Of a DNA stretch of 64,000 nucleotides, positions 29,801-37,207 are shown in pieces. Under the pieces are notes generated by a model. It was given only the letters and a program-made list of their open reading frames with translations. It was not told where the DNA came from and did no database searches. Positions within the stretch are counted from its first letter, which is position 1, and every line of letters begins with the position of its first letter. Both the position numbers and the translations under genes were made by a program. The stretch is from CAINVV01 sp963663675. GTDB taxonomy: Bacteria; Bacteroidota; Bacteroidia; Bacteroidales; Prolixibacteraceae. The stretch covers positions 2,232,001 through 2,296,000 of the forward strand of contig OY760498.1 in assembly GCA_963663675.1 (NCBI GenBank), read 5' to 3'.

Positions 29801-29925
29801 GGATCAACACTCGGAAATTCTCTCAGACCAAGCATTTGGAATCCCACAAAACCAAAAAGTAGCAATGTTATGGAGAGTACAGAAGCTAGTACCGGACGTT
29901 TAATGCTTATTGAAGCGATATTCAT
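26854..29925 (-). CDS. RND-family (HAE1) multidrug efflux pump, inner membrane subunit
   Basis: The 1023-residue protein is AcrB-like: 12 transmembrane helices with two large periplasmic loops. The N-terminus SISIKRPVLASVLSITLLLFG is typical. The proton-relay Asp pair is seen in GLVVDDAIVVLENIYKK (about residue 400) and the relay Lys in GIVTKNGILIVEFANQ in the second half. LTLTPMMCARML is also a family motif. The acidic C-terminal tail (EEEEEDLEGDIEE) is unusual but harmless. Gene order and spacing (20 bases after the MFP gene) indicate an operon. The substrate is not predictable. Confidence 0.95.
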   Translation of the reverse strand: MNIASISIKRPVLASVLSITLLLFGFVGFQMLGLREFPSVDPPIVTVSTGYTGANADVIATQITQPLEESINGIAGIRTLTSSSSDGSSRITVEFNIDADMEAAANDVRDRVSRAMNRLPKDCDPPVVVKTDADSDAIIVLAVRSETRSLLELTDYGINVFKERLQTIPGVSDIRVYGEKKYAMRLELDPARMSALQISPADIKSALLRENVELPSGRIEGYERELTIRTLGRLTTEDEFNNLLIKELNGVLIRLKDVGKAVLSAESLKSSFKGNGGVQQIALGIQPQPGANHIALADEFYKRVERLKLEVPKDLQLDIILDTTTNIRKGIKEVEETIFFSFALVVLVIFVFLRHWRTTLIPVLAIPISLIATFGIMYLAGFTINLLTLLGIVLATGLVVDDAIVVLENIYKKIEQGEKPMVAGHKGSEEIMFAIISTTITLAAVFLPIMFLSGITGRLFREFAVTVAGSVMISAFVSLTLTPMMCARMLKQTSTETGFYHSTERFFEWMTTGYHNSLKAFIKHRWIAVLIMFVSLVIIIMIGRIIPQELAPMEDKGRIRINATAPEGTAYESMSLYMNKLAEMVDTIPEKNSLMIMTGMGGTNSGFVRIGLVDPGERKRSQQQITDWLNGILRRNNFARSYATQEQTIATSRKGGLPVQFVILAPDFESLRAKLPQFMEKAMDDKAFQVVDVDLKFNKPELRIDIDRDRAKTMGVTISDIAENLSLYFSQQRYGYFILRDKLYQVIGEASRSNRDNPLDLSSIYLRNSAGKLIQLENVVKVSNQSNPPTIFRFNRYVSATISAQPAVGLTLGDGIEEMRKIANEVLPESFSSSLAGSSRDLDESASSLVYAFVFALILIFLVLAAQFESYRDPFIVMLTVPLAIAGALISLIMFNQTLNIFSEIGIIILIGIVTKNGILIVEFANQKKLAGLPIGEAVLEAATLRLRPILMTSLATMLGALPIALALGAAAQSRVPMGIAIIGGLMFSLVLTLYIVPALYTMISGKINFEEEEEDLEGDIEE

Positions 29926-29945
29926 GTCGTAAATTTCAGTATTGG

Positions 29946-30995
29946 TTACTTGTCCTCAATTCTAACCCTTATTGGCATGCCTTCTTTAATCTGCAGCAGT
30001 CCAGTAGTAACCAACGTATCATTTTCAGCCAACCCTTCTGTTATTTCAACCTCGCTCCCAGTCCTGTAACCGGATCTGATATCAACAGCTTTCGCTTTAC
30101 CTTTCCTGAGAACATAGACCTGTTCACTGTCCATCAAAGGCACAATTGCCCGGGCAGGAATCATGATACAAGGTTTATCAGGGAATAACTTGAGGTTAAT
30201 TTTGGCAAATGCACCGGGATACAAAGTCCTTTTTGGATTGGGGCACAACGCCCTGATCCTGATCGACCTGGTTGAAGCATCAATTTTTGACTCCAATGCA
30301 TAGATTTTAGCAGTGAAATGGTCTTCCCTGCCATTGATGGTGAAATCGATCTCCATATCTTTTGCCAGGTTGGGAATAAATTTTTCCGGGACCGAAAAAT
30401 CAATTTTCACCGGATCTATTTGCTGTAAGGAAGTTATAATTGTTGAATTGGAGACAAATGCGCCCTCACTTACCATTCTTAATCCAGCGGTACCATTGAA
30501 AGGTGCGCGTAGTTCAGTTTTGGATATCTGTGCTTTGATCAGATCCTGGTTCGCTTTCAGAGTGTTAAAATTATTTTCGGATATATCCAGTTCTTCCTTG
30601 CTAATTCCCTTAAACTGGTAAAGTTCTTTTTTACGGTCCAACTCTTTGGTTGCTAATTCAATTTGTAACTGATTGGATCTCAATTGGGCCTGCAAATCTT
30701 TGTCAAACATTTTAACAAGAATAGCTCCCTTGGAAACATTACTTCCCTCCTTGAAGAAAATTCCGGTTACCTTAGCGGAAATTTCAGGCCTGATATCGAT
30801 TTCTTCGTTGGCCATCAATGTACCAGTGTAGGTATAAATGATGTCCAGGCTGGTTTTCTTAAGAACCTGGCCATCCACTGTGAGTACAGCAGCTCTTCCT
30901 TCTCCTGTTCCGCCACCCTTTTTCACTCCTTTGTTACATGAATAAAGAAAAACAGAAACAAAGACAAAAAAGATTGCCCAATTTAAAAATTTCAT
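29946..30995 (-). CDS. RND efflux membrane fusion protein (AcrA/HlyD type), lipoprotein
   Basis: The 349-residue protein has a lipoprotein signal with lipobox ending SC at residue 20 (FLYSC). It has the barrel-sandwich/lipoyl halves (YTGTLMANEEIDIRPEIS and ELRAPFNGTAGLRMVSEGAFV), a helical hairpin between them, and a beta-barrel domain (VKIDFSVPEKFIP). It would connect the RND pump to the outer membrane channel. It is the first gene of the efflux set and lies 49 bases after the small winged-helix gene on the same strand, so read-through from aroC is possible. Confidence 0.92.
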   Translation of the reverse strand: MKFLNWAIFFVFVSVFLYSCNKGVKKGGGTGEGRAAVLTVDGQVLKKTSLDIIYTYTGTLMANEEIDIRPEISAKVTGIFFKEGSNVSKGAILVKMFDKDLQAQLRSNQLQIELATKELDRKKELYQFKGISKEELDISENNFNTLKANQDLIKAQISKTELRAPFNGTAGLRMVSEGAFVSNSTIITSLQQIDPVKIDFSVPEKFIPNLAKDMEIDFTINGREDHFTAKIYALESKIDASTRSIRIRALCPNPKRTLYPGAFAKINLKLFPDKPCIMIPARAIVPLMDSEQVYVLRKGKAKAVDIRSGYRTGSEVEITEGLAENDTLVTTGLLQIKEGMPIRVRIEDK

Positions 30996-31044
30996 ATTTT
31001 GTTGATTTAGTTTCAGTTAGCTAAAATAAAAAGAATCAATCTTT

Positions 31045-31224
31045 TTACTTTACCAGGCCATAATAGCAACGAACCGGAGAGTCCACTTTTCCTTCGGCAA
31101 CTAATTTCTTGATCAGTTTGTCAACATCTTTTTTATCAACACCAGTGGCATCTGCTATTTCGCCACCTTTCATTGGCTTACCAGATTTTTCTAAAGCTTT
31201 GATAATTGCGTCTTTTGGTTCCAT
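31045..31224 (-). CDS. Small winged-helix DNA-binding protein
   Basis: The 59-residue basic protein begins MEPKDAIIKALEKSGKPMKG and ends RCYYGLVK. It has the helix-turn-helix arrangement EIADATGVDKKDVDKLIKKL followed by a wing (AEGKVDSPVRCYY). Very similar stand-alone mini winged-helix proteins are common in Bacteroidota and some archaea; their targets are not known. The frame is open further upstream, but the ATG at 31224 is chosen because the longer version would overlap aroC. It lies 10 bases after the aroC stop, so it is cotranscribed with it. Confidence 0.75.
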   Translation of the reverse strand: MEPKDAIIKALEKSGKPMKGGEIADATGVDKKDVDKLIKKLVAEGKVDSPVRCYYGLVK

Positions 31225-31234
31225 AATGGTAGAA

Positions 31235-32308
31235 TTATAGTTTTGATAGCCTGTTAAGTAAATAATGATCAGCCAATACCAGTGCCGCCATTGCCTCAAC
31301 AATTGGAACTGCACGGGGTAATACACACGGATCATGCCTTCCCTTGACATTTACGACGGCCTTGTTTCCGCCGGCATCCACTGTATCCTGTTCTTTAAGT
31401 AAGGTAGCGATGGGTTTGAATGCCACCTTCCAGTAAATGTCTTCTCCATTGGAGATACCACCCTGAACACCGCCTGAATGGTTGGTTAGGGTTCTGATCC
31501 CCTTATCCGATGGTACAAAAATATCATTGTGCTGTGAGCCGGAAAGTTTAGTACCATCGAAACCCGATCCGTATTCGAATCCTTTGACAGCATTAATGCC
31601 AAGCATCGCATGTCCCAAGTCGGCATGAAGCTTGTTGAAAACGGGTTCTCCCCAACCGGCAGGAACTCCTTTCGCAACACCGGTGATTATGCCGCCTACA
31701 GTATCATGATTTCTGCCGGCTTCCTCTATTCGCTTAATCATCAGTTCTGCTGTTTCCGGATCAGGACATCTGACAATGGTGTTTTCAGTCTGACTGAGAT
31801 CCAGATCAAAGTATGGTTTTTGCACCTCAATTTCACCGACCCTGGAGACAAATGCCTGGACTGTGATCCCCATGGAAGCCAGCATCTGTTTTGCAATTGA
31901 ACCAGCTACCACCCTTGCAATAGTCTCACGGGCAGATGAACGTCCGCCGCCCCGGTAATCCCTGACACCGTATTTTTGATCGTATGTGAAGTCTGCATGT
32001 GACGGACGATACAAATCCTTAATGTTGGAATAATCAGCCGAATGCTGATCTTTGTTCCTGATAATAAAACCGATAGGTGTTCCGGTTGTTATTCCGTCAA
32101 AAATACCGGACTGGATTTCTACCTGATCAGACTCCTGCCTGGAGGTAGTTATATGTGACTGACCGGGTTTCCTGCGGTCCAGATCTGCCTGAATAAGGGC
32201 AACATCAATTTTTAGTCCTGCAGGACAGCCATCAATGACTCCGCCAATCGCAATGCCATGCGACTCACCGTAGGAGGTAAGTGTAAATATTCTTCCGAAT
32301 TTGTTCAA
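31235..32308 (-). CDS. aroC: Chorismate synthase
   Basis: The 357-residue FMN-dependent enzyme makes chorismate from 5-enolpyruvylshikimate-3-phosphate, the last step of the shared aromatic pathway. The signatures are GESHGIAIGGVIDGCPAG at the start, RPSHADFTYDQKYGVRDYRGGGRSSARET (partly quoted; residues about 103-131) and GGVQGGISNGEDI. The length is normal. No other aromatic gene is adjacent; the slyD-side terminator at 32401 separates it from upstream transcription, so it should have its own promoter in 32309-32400. Confidence 0.96.
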   Translation of the reverse strand: MNKFGRIFTLTSYGESHGIAIGGVIDGCPAGLKIDVALIQADLDRRKPGQSHITTSRQESDQVEIQSGIFDGITTGTPIGFIIRNKDQHSADYSNIKDLYRPSHADFTYDQKYGVRDYRGGGRSSARETIARVVAGSIAKQMLASMGITVQAFVSRVGEIEVQKPYFDLDLSQTENTIVRCPDPETAELMIKRIEEAGRNHDTVGGIITGVAKGVPAGWGEPVFNKLHADLGHAMLGINAVKGFEYGSGFDGTKLSGSQHNDIFVPSDKGIRTLTNHSGGVQGGISNGEDIYWKVAFKPIATLLKEQDTVDAGGNKAVVNVKGRHDPCVLPRAVPIVEAMAALVLADHYLLNRLSKL

Positions 32309-32400
32309 GTTGATAGGTTTTAAAAAAGGCTAAAATTATTCAACTTTTCTTTTATTTCTTGTTAGATTATATTCTAATCAGAAGGTTTAATGAAAAAATA

Positions 32401-32433
32401 AAAAAACCCGGATTAATTATCCGGGTTTTTTTA
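32401..32433 (-). terminator. Rho-independent terminator after the SlyD-like gene
   Basis: An AACCCGGAT/ATCCGGGTT stem with a short AT loop is flanked by A-runs and T-runs, so it can work in both directions. On the minus strand it lies 23 bases after the stop of the FKBP gene. Confidence 0.85.
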
Positions 32434-32455
32434 TTTTAATAAATGATGGGCGCCA

Positions 32456-33049
32456 TTAGCTGCATCCGCAACCACTACCACAACCTCCGCCTGATCCGCC
32501 GTCACCGCAACCGGAATCACCGCAACCGTCACTGCCGCAACTGCTTCCGCATCCGCATCCACCGGTATTGTATGCAGCATTGAGCTCATCTTCAGTAGCT
32601 TCACGAACCTCCAGCACTGTACCTGTAAAGTGTAAATCTTCTCCGGCAAGGGGATGATTGAAATCCATTGTAACAACTTCATCCTTAACTGAGACAACAA
32701 TACCATCCATACGCTGACCGTGTGCAGACATCATTGGAACACTATTGCCAATTGTAAGAAGCGCATCATCAACTTTGCCATCAACTTTGAAAATGTCGAG
32801 TGGCAATTCAACGACTGCCTCTTCATTAATTTCACCATAACCACTGACAGCAGGAATTGATATTTCAAATTTCTCTCCTGACTTTTTTCCTGTCAGCTGC
32901 TCTTCAAAGGCTGGAATCATCAATCCGGCACCATGAAGAAAAATAAGGGGATTCTCTTCGGTTGCCGACTCAAATATATCACCATCCTTACCATCCAACC
33001 TAAGGTCATAGGTCAGGGTAACCATACTATCTTTCGAAACTGTACTCAT
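32456..33049 (-). CDS. SlyD-like FKBP-type peptidyl-prolyl isomerase with Cys/Gly-rich tail
   Basis: The 197-residue protein opens with VTLTYDLRLDGKDGDIFESATEENPLIFLHG, a SlyD-type FKBP half, then the inserted chaperone flap (residues about 70-130) and the closing MDFNHPLAGEDLHFTGTVLEVREAT. The last 36 or so residues contain eight Cys and many Gly, Ser and Asp but no His. E. coli SlyD has a His/Cys-rich tail that binds nickel, so metal binding is likely here too, with a thiol-only ligand set. It probably acts in the cytoplasm in folding or metallocentre assembly. It is a single-gene unit. Confidence 0.88.
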   Translation of the reverse strand: MSTVSKDSMVTLTYDLRLDGKDGDIFESATEENPLIFLHGAGLMIPAFEEQLTGKKSGEKFEISIPAVSGYGEINEEAVVELPLDIFKVDGKVDDALLTIGNSVPMMSAHGQRMDGIVVSVKDEVVTMDFNHPLAGEDLHFTGTVLEVREATEDELNAAYNTGGCGCGSSCGSDGCGDSGCGDGGSGGGCGSGCGCS

Positions 33050-33308
33050 TACAATATGATTTTAAATTTTTAAGGTGCAAAGAAACGGTATATTTTCTTA
33101 GCAGCATAATTTGTTACGTTATTTTAATAAAAAAGTTAGCGTTACAGTTAATAATGCAGGATTTTTCCAAAGATGACAGCTCGATTTCAGCTCATTATAA
33201 ATGACAAAATTTAGTCCAAGACTGGCTGCAATCAAAAACATTGTACAATCCGGACTGCCTTTTCTTTTTAATTAATCTCACTTAGGAAGGGAGCAACCTG
33301 CGTGCTTG

Positions 33309-34058
33309 CTAAAGAATTACCTGGCTATTTACATACTTGATATTATCCAAACAGACATAAGTTGGTGTATTAATACCATAAGTACCAGTATCAGAGGAAG
33401 AAAAGGTAAAAGATATTTTAAATACCCTGCCCAGTGAGGTCAGGTCGAAGGTAGTCCACTTCGTAACAATATAGTCTTTTGATGAATCTGCAGACCTGAA
33501 ATCTGCCAGGTAGATATCAATGCTGCCGGATTTATTGTTGTTCTGGTCGAAACCAATCACTGTAACTTTGAACCAGTCCGGATCAGTACCAGTTATCCCA
33601 CCAAATTTTCTGGAATAGGCATCACCGTTTTTCATGGACAAACCGGCATAGGTACCGTTACAAAGATCAATTGATTTAGGCTCGAAAAAACCACCTTCCT
33701 TCAATGAGGCAAAAATATCCGCACTAAAAGAGGGATAAAAAATGGCAAACTTGTTCATTTGATTGGACGGATCTATGACACTGTACTGATTTTCATAACC
33801 GGAGGTTTTCACATCGTTTTTTTGGGAATAGGAGAATCCGGACCATGTTTGCCAGGCAGCTGCATACTGATTTTCAAATTTCAGTTCAGAACTGATAAAA
33901 AATCCTGTTCCATCTGATCCATTCCAAAACCCCGAAGCCGGAACCGATAAAGATTCGAAATCCACAGTTTGAAATCTATTCTGCTCGGCTTTCTGACAGG
34001 ATGTCAACAGTATGGCCACACAAACCAACGTACAAGGAAATATCAATGAATTTCTCAT
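33309..34058 (-). CDS. DUF4465 lipoprotein under cobalamin riboswitch control
   Basis: The 249-residue protein has a lipoprotein signal (lipobox LLTSC, Cys21). The rest matches DUF4465: FESLSVPASGFWNGSDGTG, a central FSYSQKNDVKTSGYENQYS segment and the ending TPTYVCLDNIKYVN. It is a beta-rich, jelly-roll-like protein. It sits directly behind a cobalamin riboswitch (34146-34320). I recall that B12-binding surface lipoproteins of Bacteroides (BtuH) belong to this type, but could not check it here. The likely role is corrinoid capture at the cell surface. No BtuB or BtuFCD gene is adjacent. Confidence 0.85.
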   Translation of the reverse strand: MRNSLIFPCTLVCVAILLTSCQKAEQNRFQTVDFESLSVPASGFWNGSDGTGFFISSELKFENQYAAAWQTWSGFSYSQKNDVKTSGYENQYSVIDPSNQMNKFAIFYPSFSADIFASLKEGGFFEPKSIDLCNGTYAGLSMKNGDAYSRKFGGITGTDPDWFKVTVIGFDQNNNKSGSIDIYLADFRSADSSKDYIVTKWTTFDLTSLGRVFKISFTFSSSDTGTYGINTPTYVCLDNIKYVNSQVIL

Positions 34059-34111
34059 AATTAAATTATCTGATTAAATAAATTTCAATACCGTGAAAAA
34101 TTTTGCACAAC

Positions 34112-34142
34112 ATTATCGCTATATATCCCGATAGCGAATAAT
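34112..34142 (-). other. Hairpin in the riboswitch expression platform
   Basis: On the minus strand ATTATTCGCTAT pairs with ATAGCGATAAT around a short loop, with one bulged base. It lies between the aptamer and the gene start. No T-run follows, so it is not a classical terminator and its role is unclear. Confidence 0.4.
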
Positions 34143-34145
34143 CAA

Positions 34146-34320
34146 GTGAAATTGGCAGGTCTTCTGGCTCGCCCGGTTTTCTGTGCCTTCCCGTTGACAA
34201 CAACAGTGGCTTAGATTCAGAAACCTCATGTGTGGGCTTACAGCTGCGGGTACAGCTCCGGAATTTCACCGGATTCCCTTTTTGATTCATCTTCGACGTA
34301 AATGAAGAAGATGAAACCTT
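34146..34320 (-). ncRNA. Cobalamin (adenosylcobalamin-type) riboswitch
   Basis: Read on the minus strand the conserved blocks occur in order: GGGAATCCGGTGAAATTCCG, GAGCTGTACCCGCAGCTGTA, GCCACTG, GGGAAGGC and GAGCCAGAAGACCTGCC. This is the core of the cobalamin riboswitch (B12 box included). A 5' hairpin with arms TTCATCTTC and GAAGATGAA precedes the core. It would shut off the DUF4465 lipoprotein when B12 is plentiful. Confidence 0.95.
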
Positions 34321-34329
34321 ATTTCAATG

Positions 34330-34337
34330 CAAATTTA
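34330..34337 (-). promoter_or_regulatory. -7 promoter element before the cobalamin riboswitch
   Basis: TAAATTTG on the minus strand matches TAnnTTTG and lies about 10 bases before the riboswitch. No clear -33 TTTG is present at the expected distance. Confidence 0.45.
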
Positions 34338-34587
34338 TCTTTTTTGTAAATACCAGGATGACTCCGGACGAAATTTTAGCCATAAATAAGCAAGAAAGAA
34401 GAATTAGGCGAATGTTGGGGATTCACTTTTTTTTGTTTCGAGCTGATTTGGAATGATTTCTCCCGAAGTTCAAAAAAACTGTCAATTAAAATTGTCCCCC
34501 TTAAACATGCAATACTTATTAATGATTCCTTTCAATAAATTTGCTCCACTTTTTTGTACCTTTAATGCACCAGAAAGGATTTAAATT

Positions 34588-36591
34588 ATGACCCCTGAAG
34601 AAGCAAAAAAAAGAATCACAAAACTCCGCCAGGAAATTGAACAACATAACTTTAGCTATTACAATCTCAATCAGCCATCGATATCGGATTTCGAATTCGA
34701 CCTGTTGATGGGTGACCTTATTGCCCTTGAAAACAAATATCCGCAGTTTTTTGATCCTAATTCTCCGACTCAAAGGGTCGGAAGCGATATATCCCAGGAG
34801 TTCCGGCAGGTAACCCATCAATACCCAATGCTTTCGCTTTCTAACAGCTATTCAGAATCTGAGATTCTGGATTTTGTGCAAAGGGTAGAAAAATTTTCAG
34901 GTGAGATACCGGATTATGTTTGTGAACTAAAACTTGACGGTACCTCCATCAGCCTGACCTACCGGGAAGGCCTGCTGATACAGGCAGTTACAAGGGGTGA
35001 TGGTGAAAAAGGAGACGATGTCACCGCCAATGTCAGAACCATCCGTTCGATCCCGCTTAAACTCATAGGCGATTATCCTGCATTATTTGAAATACGCGGT
35101 GAGATTGTCATGCCATTTTCTGTATTTGAAGGATTAAACCAGGAACGCGCCATTAAAGGCGAACCTCTCTTTGCCAATCCAAGAAATGCGGCTTCAGGAA
35201 CTCTAAAAATGCAAAACTCATCGGTTGTAGCCTCACGCAGGCTGGACGCCTATTTCTATTACATTTTGGGTGAAAACTCTCGGGAAGATGGTCATTACGA
35301 ACTGTTACAAAAGGCTGCAGCCTGGGGTTTTCAAATATCACCTCATACGGAAAAATGCAGGGATGCAACCGAAATAATCCAATATCTTGAAAAATGGGAT
35401 AAAAAAAGGGGCGGACTGCCATTTGCTACAGACGGGGTGGTGATCAAAGTCAATTCAAAAAGAGTTCAGGATGAACTGGGGTTCACGGCAAAGAGCCCCA
35501 GGTGGGCCATTGCCTATAAATTCAAGGCAGAAAGGGTGTCCACCAGGTTGTTAAGTGTTGATTTTCAAGTGGGAAGAACAGGGGCAGTGACTCCTGTAGC
35601 CAACCTGGAACCTGTATTGCTGAGTGGTACTGTTGTCAAAAGAGCTTCACTGCACAACGCGGATATCATTCAGAACCTGGATTTGCATGCCGATGACATT
35701 GTATATGTTGAAAAAGGAGGTGAAATCATTCCAAAAATCGTCGGGGTGGACCATTCATTACGAACCGGGTATGTTCAGCCAATCAGGTTTATCGAAAACT
35801 GTCCGGAATGCGGCACCCCCCTGGTCAAAGAAGAGGGTGAAGCAGCCTGGTACTGTCCCAACGAGGAGGGTTGTCCGCCGCTGATCAAAGGAAAAATTGA
35901 ACATTTCATCAGTCGTAAGGCCATGAATCTTGACGGGATTGGCAGTGAAACCATTGATTTACTTTTTAACAAAGGGTTAATTCATGATGTGGCAGATCTC
36001 TACTCTTTACAGAGACCTGAGCTAGTCGCCCAGGAAAGAATGGGAGACAAGTCTGCAGACAGAATTTTGGAAGGTTTACGAAAATCAACTGAGGTACCGT
36101 TTGAAAGAGTGCTTTTTGCCTTAGGAATCCGGTATGTGGGTGAAACAGTTGCCAAAAGAGTGGCCAAAGAAATTCGCTCTATAGACCAACTGCAAAAATC
36201 TGATTTGGCCACACTACTCGCAATTGACGAAGTTGGCGTCAAAATTGCTGAAAGTATCCTTGACTGGTTTTCAAGGCCACAGCATCTCGACCTGATAGAA
36301 CGTCTTAAAAAATTCAACCTGAAATTTGAGTCTGAAAGTATGTCAGTTGAAGGATCAACCGGGAAGCTGAAGGGCCTTTCAATAATTATTTCAGGTACGT
36401 TCAAAAAATTTTCACGTGACGGATTGAAAGCTGACATAGAATTACATGGCGGGAAAAATGTGTCATCCATCTCCCCAAAAACAAGCTATCTTATTGCTGG
36501 TGAGAATACTGGTCCATCAAAAATGGAAAAAGCAATTCAGTTGAAAATACCGGTTATAACAGAAGAAGAGTACATTCAACTTACAAATTGA
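34588..36591 (+). CDS. ligA: NAD-dependent DNA ligase
   Basis: The 667-residue ligase has the adenylation motif CELKLDGTSIS with active-site Lys at residue 115, the same number as in E. coli LigA. The NTase domain (DLLMGDLIALE, RNAASGTLK) is followed by the OB fold, a four-Cys zinc finger (CPEC...CPNEEGC, about residues 408-431), helix-hairpin-helix repeats and a C-terminal BRCT domain (LSIIISGTF to the end). It seals nicks during replication and repair. The ATG at 34588 follows a short AT-rich leader. It is followed after 69 bases by the DUF6913-dapA pair. Confidence 0.97.
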   Translation: MTPEEAKKRITKLRQEIEQHNFSYYNLNQPSISDFEFDLLMGDLIALENKYPQFFDPNSPTQRVGSDISQEFRQVTHQYPMLSLSNSYSESEILDFVQRVEKFSGEIPDYVCELKLDGTSISLTYREGLLIQAVTRGDGEKGDDVTANVRTIRSIPLKLIGDYPALFEIRGEIVMPFSVFEGLNQERAIKGEPLFANPRNAASGTLKMQNSSVVASRRLDAYFYYILGENSREDGHYELLQKAAAWGFQISPHTEKCRDATEIIQYLEKWDKKRGGLPFATDGVVIKVNSKRVQDELGFTAKSPRWAIAYKFKAERVSTRLLSVDFQVGRTGAVTPVANLEPVLLSGTVVKRASLHNADIIQNLDLHADDIVYVEKGGEIIPKIVGVDHSLRTGYVQPIRFIENCPECGTPLVKEEGEAAWYCPNEEGCPPLIKGKIEHFISRKAMNLDGIGSETIDLLFNKGLIHDVADLYSLQRPELVAQERMGDKSADRILEGLRKSTEVPFERVLFALGIRYVGETVAKRVAKEIRSIDQLQKSDLATLLAIDEVGVKIAESILDWFSRPQHLDLIERLKKFNLKFESESMSVEGSTGKLKGLSIIISGTFKKFSRDGLKADIELHGGKNVSSISPKTSYLIAGENTGPSKMEKAIQLKIPVITEEEYIQLTN

Positions 36592-36647
36592 AAGTTACCA
36601 AAACGATTCCTGTGAACAAAATATCAATGATTTTTATTACGAATACA

Positions 36648-36655
36648 TAACTTTG
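36648..36655 (+). promoter_or_regulatory. -7 promoter element for DUF6913-dapA
   Basis: TAACTTTG matches TAnnTTTG exactly and is followed by GC. It ends 5 bases before the ATG at 36661, so the transcript would be almost leaderless. No good -33 element is visible. Confidence 0.45.
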
Positions 36656-36660
36656 CGCCA

Positions 36661-37206
36661 ATGTTGAGCAGATTATTCAATTCATACATTAAAAAAAGGC
36701 TGTTTCTTGCATACAGGAAACAAAAAAGAGCAGTTAAAATTATTACTCTTGCTGATGCCGGTTCGGTCGGTATTCTCTGGAATCCGGCTGACGAGGAAAG
36801 TATAGAAACATATGAAGCGCTACGGAAAGTCTTGAATGGCAGAGGGATAAAATCATTCGGATTAGCATACATCAATTCCAAAAGAGAAAAAGAAACTTTG
36901 GCGACAGTGTCAAATTCCTGGCTGATCAACAATTGCAATGTCAGCTTCTTTGGCAGGCCAAAAGGTGGCGACGGACTCCACTTTATGCAGCAGGAATTTG
37001 ATATCCTTATTGATCTTTCGATCAATAAGGCGGTGGCGATTCAGTACATTCTGATTCATTCGGCAGCAAAGTTCAAAGTTGGCTGGAGATCGGAAGATCC
37101 AAATTTATATGATCTGGAGATTGATGTGACTGCCAACCCGAAATGTCGCTATTTAATGGAGCATATCATCCATTATCTTGAAAAACTGAATGAGAACTAC
37201 AAATAA
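36661..37206 (+). CDS. DUF6913-family protein of unknown function
   Basis: The 181-residue protein has a basic N-terminus (FNSYIKKRLFLAYRKQKRAV) followed by an alpha/beta domain with LADAGSVGILWNPADEES and LIDLSINKAVAIQYILIHSAAKFKVGWR. I recognise it as the Bacteroidota-specific DUF6913 group, often found beside dapA. No catalytic motif or membrane segment is evident. The stop is immediately followed by dapA, so the two are translationally coupled. Confidence 0.7.
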   Translation: MLSRLFNSYIKKRLFLAYRKQKRAVKIITLADAGSVGILWNPADEESIETYEALRKVLNGRGIKSFGLAYINSKREKETLATVSNSWLINNCNVSFFGRPKGGDGLHFMQQEFDILIDLSINKAVAIQYILIHSAAKFKVGWRSEDPNLYDLEIDVTANPKCRYLMEHIIHYLEKLNENYK

Positions 37207-37207
37207 A

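Noticed and set aside
31225..31350. N-terminal extension of the winged-helix protein
   Set aside because: The extra 42 residues would be encoded inside the aroC 3' end and are Trp/Tyr-rich with no relation to the family; the ATG at 31224 gives the normal length.
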